Origin: UMGS1908 sp964432825
GTDB taxonomy: Bacteria > Bacillota > Clostridia > Christensenellales > UBA1242
Reading direction: 5' to 3'
Assembly: GCA_964432825.1 (NCBI GenBank)
Contig: CAYSOX010000023.1
Location: 1 to 6,614 of the forward strand
Length of the DNA stretch: 6,614 bases
Translations under genes and position numbers: made by a program
Part shown: positions 6,100-6,614 of the stretch, piece after piece
Position numbering within the stretch: position 1 is the first letter of the stretch
How the letters are laid out: each line of letters opens with the position of its first letter
Notes under the pieces: model-generated
What the model was told of the DNA's origin: nothing
The model's input: the letters and a program-made list of their open reading frames with translations, nothing else
Databases searched by the model: none

Positions 6100-6106
6100 T
6101 TAACTT
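5922..6106. repeat. three dispersed copies of a 15-bp motif, consensus TTRAATGTTTAACTT
   Basis: The copies are TTGAATGTTTGATTT (5922-5936), TTAAATGTTTAACTT (5984-5998) and TTGAATGTTTAACTT (6092-6106), all in the same orientation. Spacing is irregular (62 and 108 bp), which argues against a CRISPR array or simple tandem repeat. The third copy overlaps the end of the broken gene next to it. The low complexity of the motif makes chance partly responsible. Confidence 0.35.
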
Positions 6107-6594
6107 ATAAATTTATGTATAACTGAAAGCCGGTCATCCACTTTAATTTCAAAAAATGTAACGATTATTTTTAAAAGATTCTTCCGAACCTTAAACGCTT
6201 CATCTAAAATTTCCGCACCACCCGAAAGCAGTCGAACGAAACTTTCGGCGTCCTCATTTGCAAGCATTATTGAATCTTCTGAGGGTTGGTTTGTTATTAA
6301 TGCATTTTCGGTGTTAAAAAACACCTCTTTTTCTAGGTTTAAATTAACATCTATACCCACCGTAAATCCACAAAACTCCAGACAATCCAACATATATTTT
6401 GCAAGAATGCTAACAACCCAAATATCGGTATAACAAAGATTTTGCAAAGATTTTAAAAGTGAAACAAAAAGCCCCGTGCAAGGTTGGTTTTCTTTTGCAA
6501 TAAGTTTAGTAACTTCTAAGCAACTTGCCCCTGCATAATATTTATTTAGGTCATATGTTAACTTCTATTTTACAAAAATATGATAAGTTGGCAT
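6100..6594 (-). pseudogene. probable decayed protein-coding gene, unknown function, in-frame TAG near its 5' end
   Basis: On the minus strand a frame is open from 6564 to TAA/TGA-type stop at 6100 and translates to about 154 protein-like residues, beginning KLTYDLNKYYAGASCLEVTK and including FFNTENALITNQPSED and KIIVTFFEIKVDDRLSVIH. I recognise no family. There is no ATG in this stretch; the only in-frame start-like codon is TTG at 6447, with no Shine-Dalgarno sequence. Directly upstream the same frame has ATG 6594 and nine codons, then TAG at 6567-6565. Upstream of that it stays open to the window edge. The simplest reading is a gene broken by a nonsense mutation, or by a frameshift near the same place, since another frame (FTCKIGECQLIIFL) is also open from the edge to 6573. 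Alternatives are a short protein from TTG 6447 (115 residues) or a chance ORF. Confidence 0.42.
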
Positions 6595-6614
6595 TCTCCT
6601 ATTTTGCAGGTAAA

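Noticed and set aside
5841..6106. Possible CRISPR-like array in the repeat-bearing intergenic stretch
   Set aside because: Repeats are short, degenerate and irregularly spaced, with no constant spacer length and no cas genes in view.
6100..6614. Stop-codon reassignment (TAG as sense) explaining the interrupted frame
   Set aside because: The DUF3267 gene ends naturally at TAG, and TGA and TAA also act as stops in this window, so the standard code is in use.

Overview
The window is AT-rich (roughly one third G+C by eye), uses the standard code, and carries strong AGGAG/AGGGG ribosome-binding sites, canonical TATAAT boxes and an N-terminal lipobox on its one secreted protein. Together with a pyruvate phosphate dikinase, an XRE repressor, a CotH-type lipoprotein and a DUF3267 zincin, this points to a Bacillota genome, most likely an anaerobic, perhaps gut, Clostridia-like lineage. 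The species cannot be named from the sequence. I see no phage structural genes, transposase, CRISPR array, tRNA or rRNA.

Layout. Positions 1-1999 (minus) hold the first 666 codons of pyruvate, phosphate dikinase (ppdK), cut by the left edge, with a well-formed extended -10 promoter just upstream. Positions 2221-2952 form a small divergent module: a 45-residue unknown protein on the minus strand and a two-domain XRE-family regulator (2527-2952) on the plus strand. They share about 170 bp that hold the small gene's promoter and an 11-bp perfect inverted repeat that looks like an operator. The regulator converges on a CotH-family lipoprotein gene (3047-4435, minus), with a strong, probably bidirectional terminator between them. 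The lipoprotein gene carries an 11-G tract at codons 24-27. Positions 4790-5467 (minus) encode a DUF3267 membrane metalloprotease-like protein. The right part (5468-6614) is mostly non-coding, AT-rich and repeat-bearing. It ends in what looks like a decayed minus-strand gene with an in-frame TAG.

How the genes fit together. No multi-gene pathway is evident: ppdK is central metabolism and the others look like independent single-gene units. The best-supported regulatory story is local autoregulation of the XRE gene, possibly with control of the divergent small protein. The most notable signal is the homopolymeric G tract near the start of the CotH lipoprotein. Adding or removing one base gives a stop within a few codons, the layout of a phase-variable (on/off) surface protein gene. 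I did not find a convincing novel multi-gene system.
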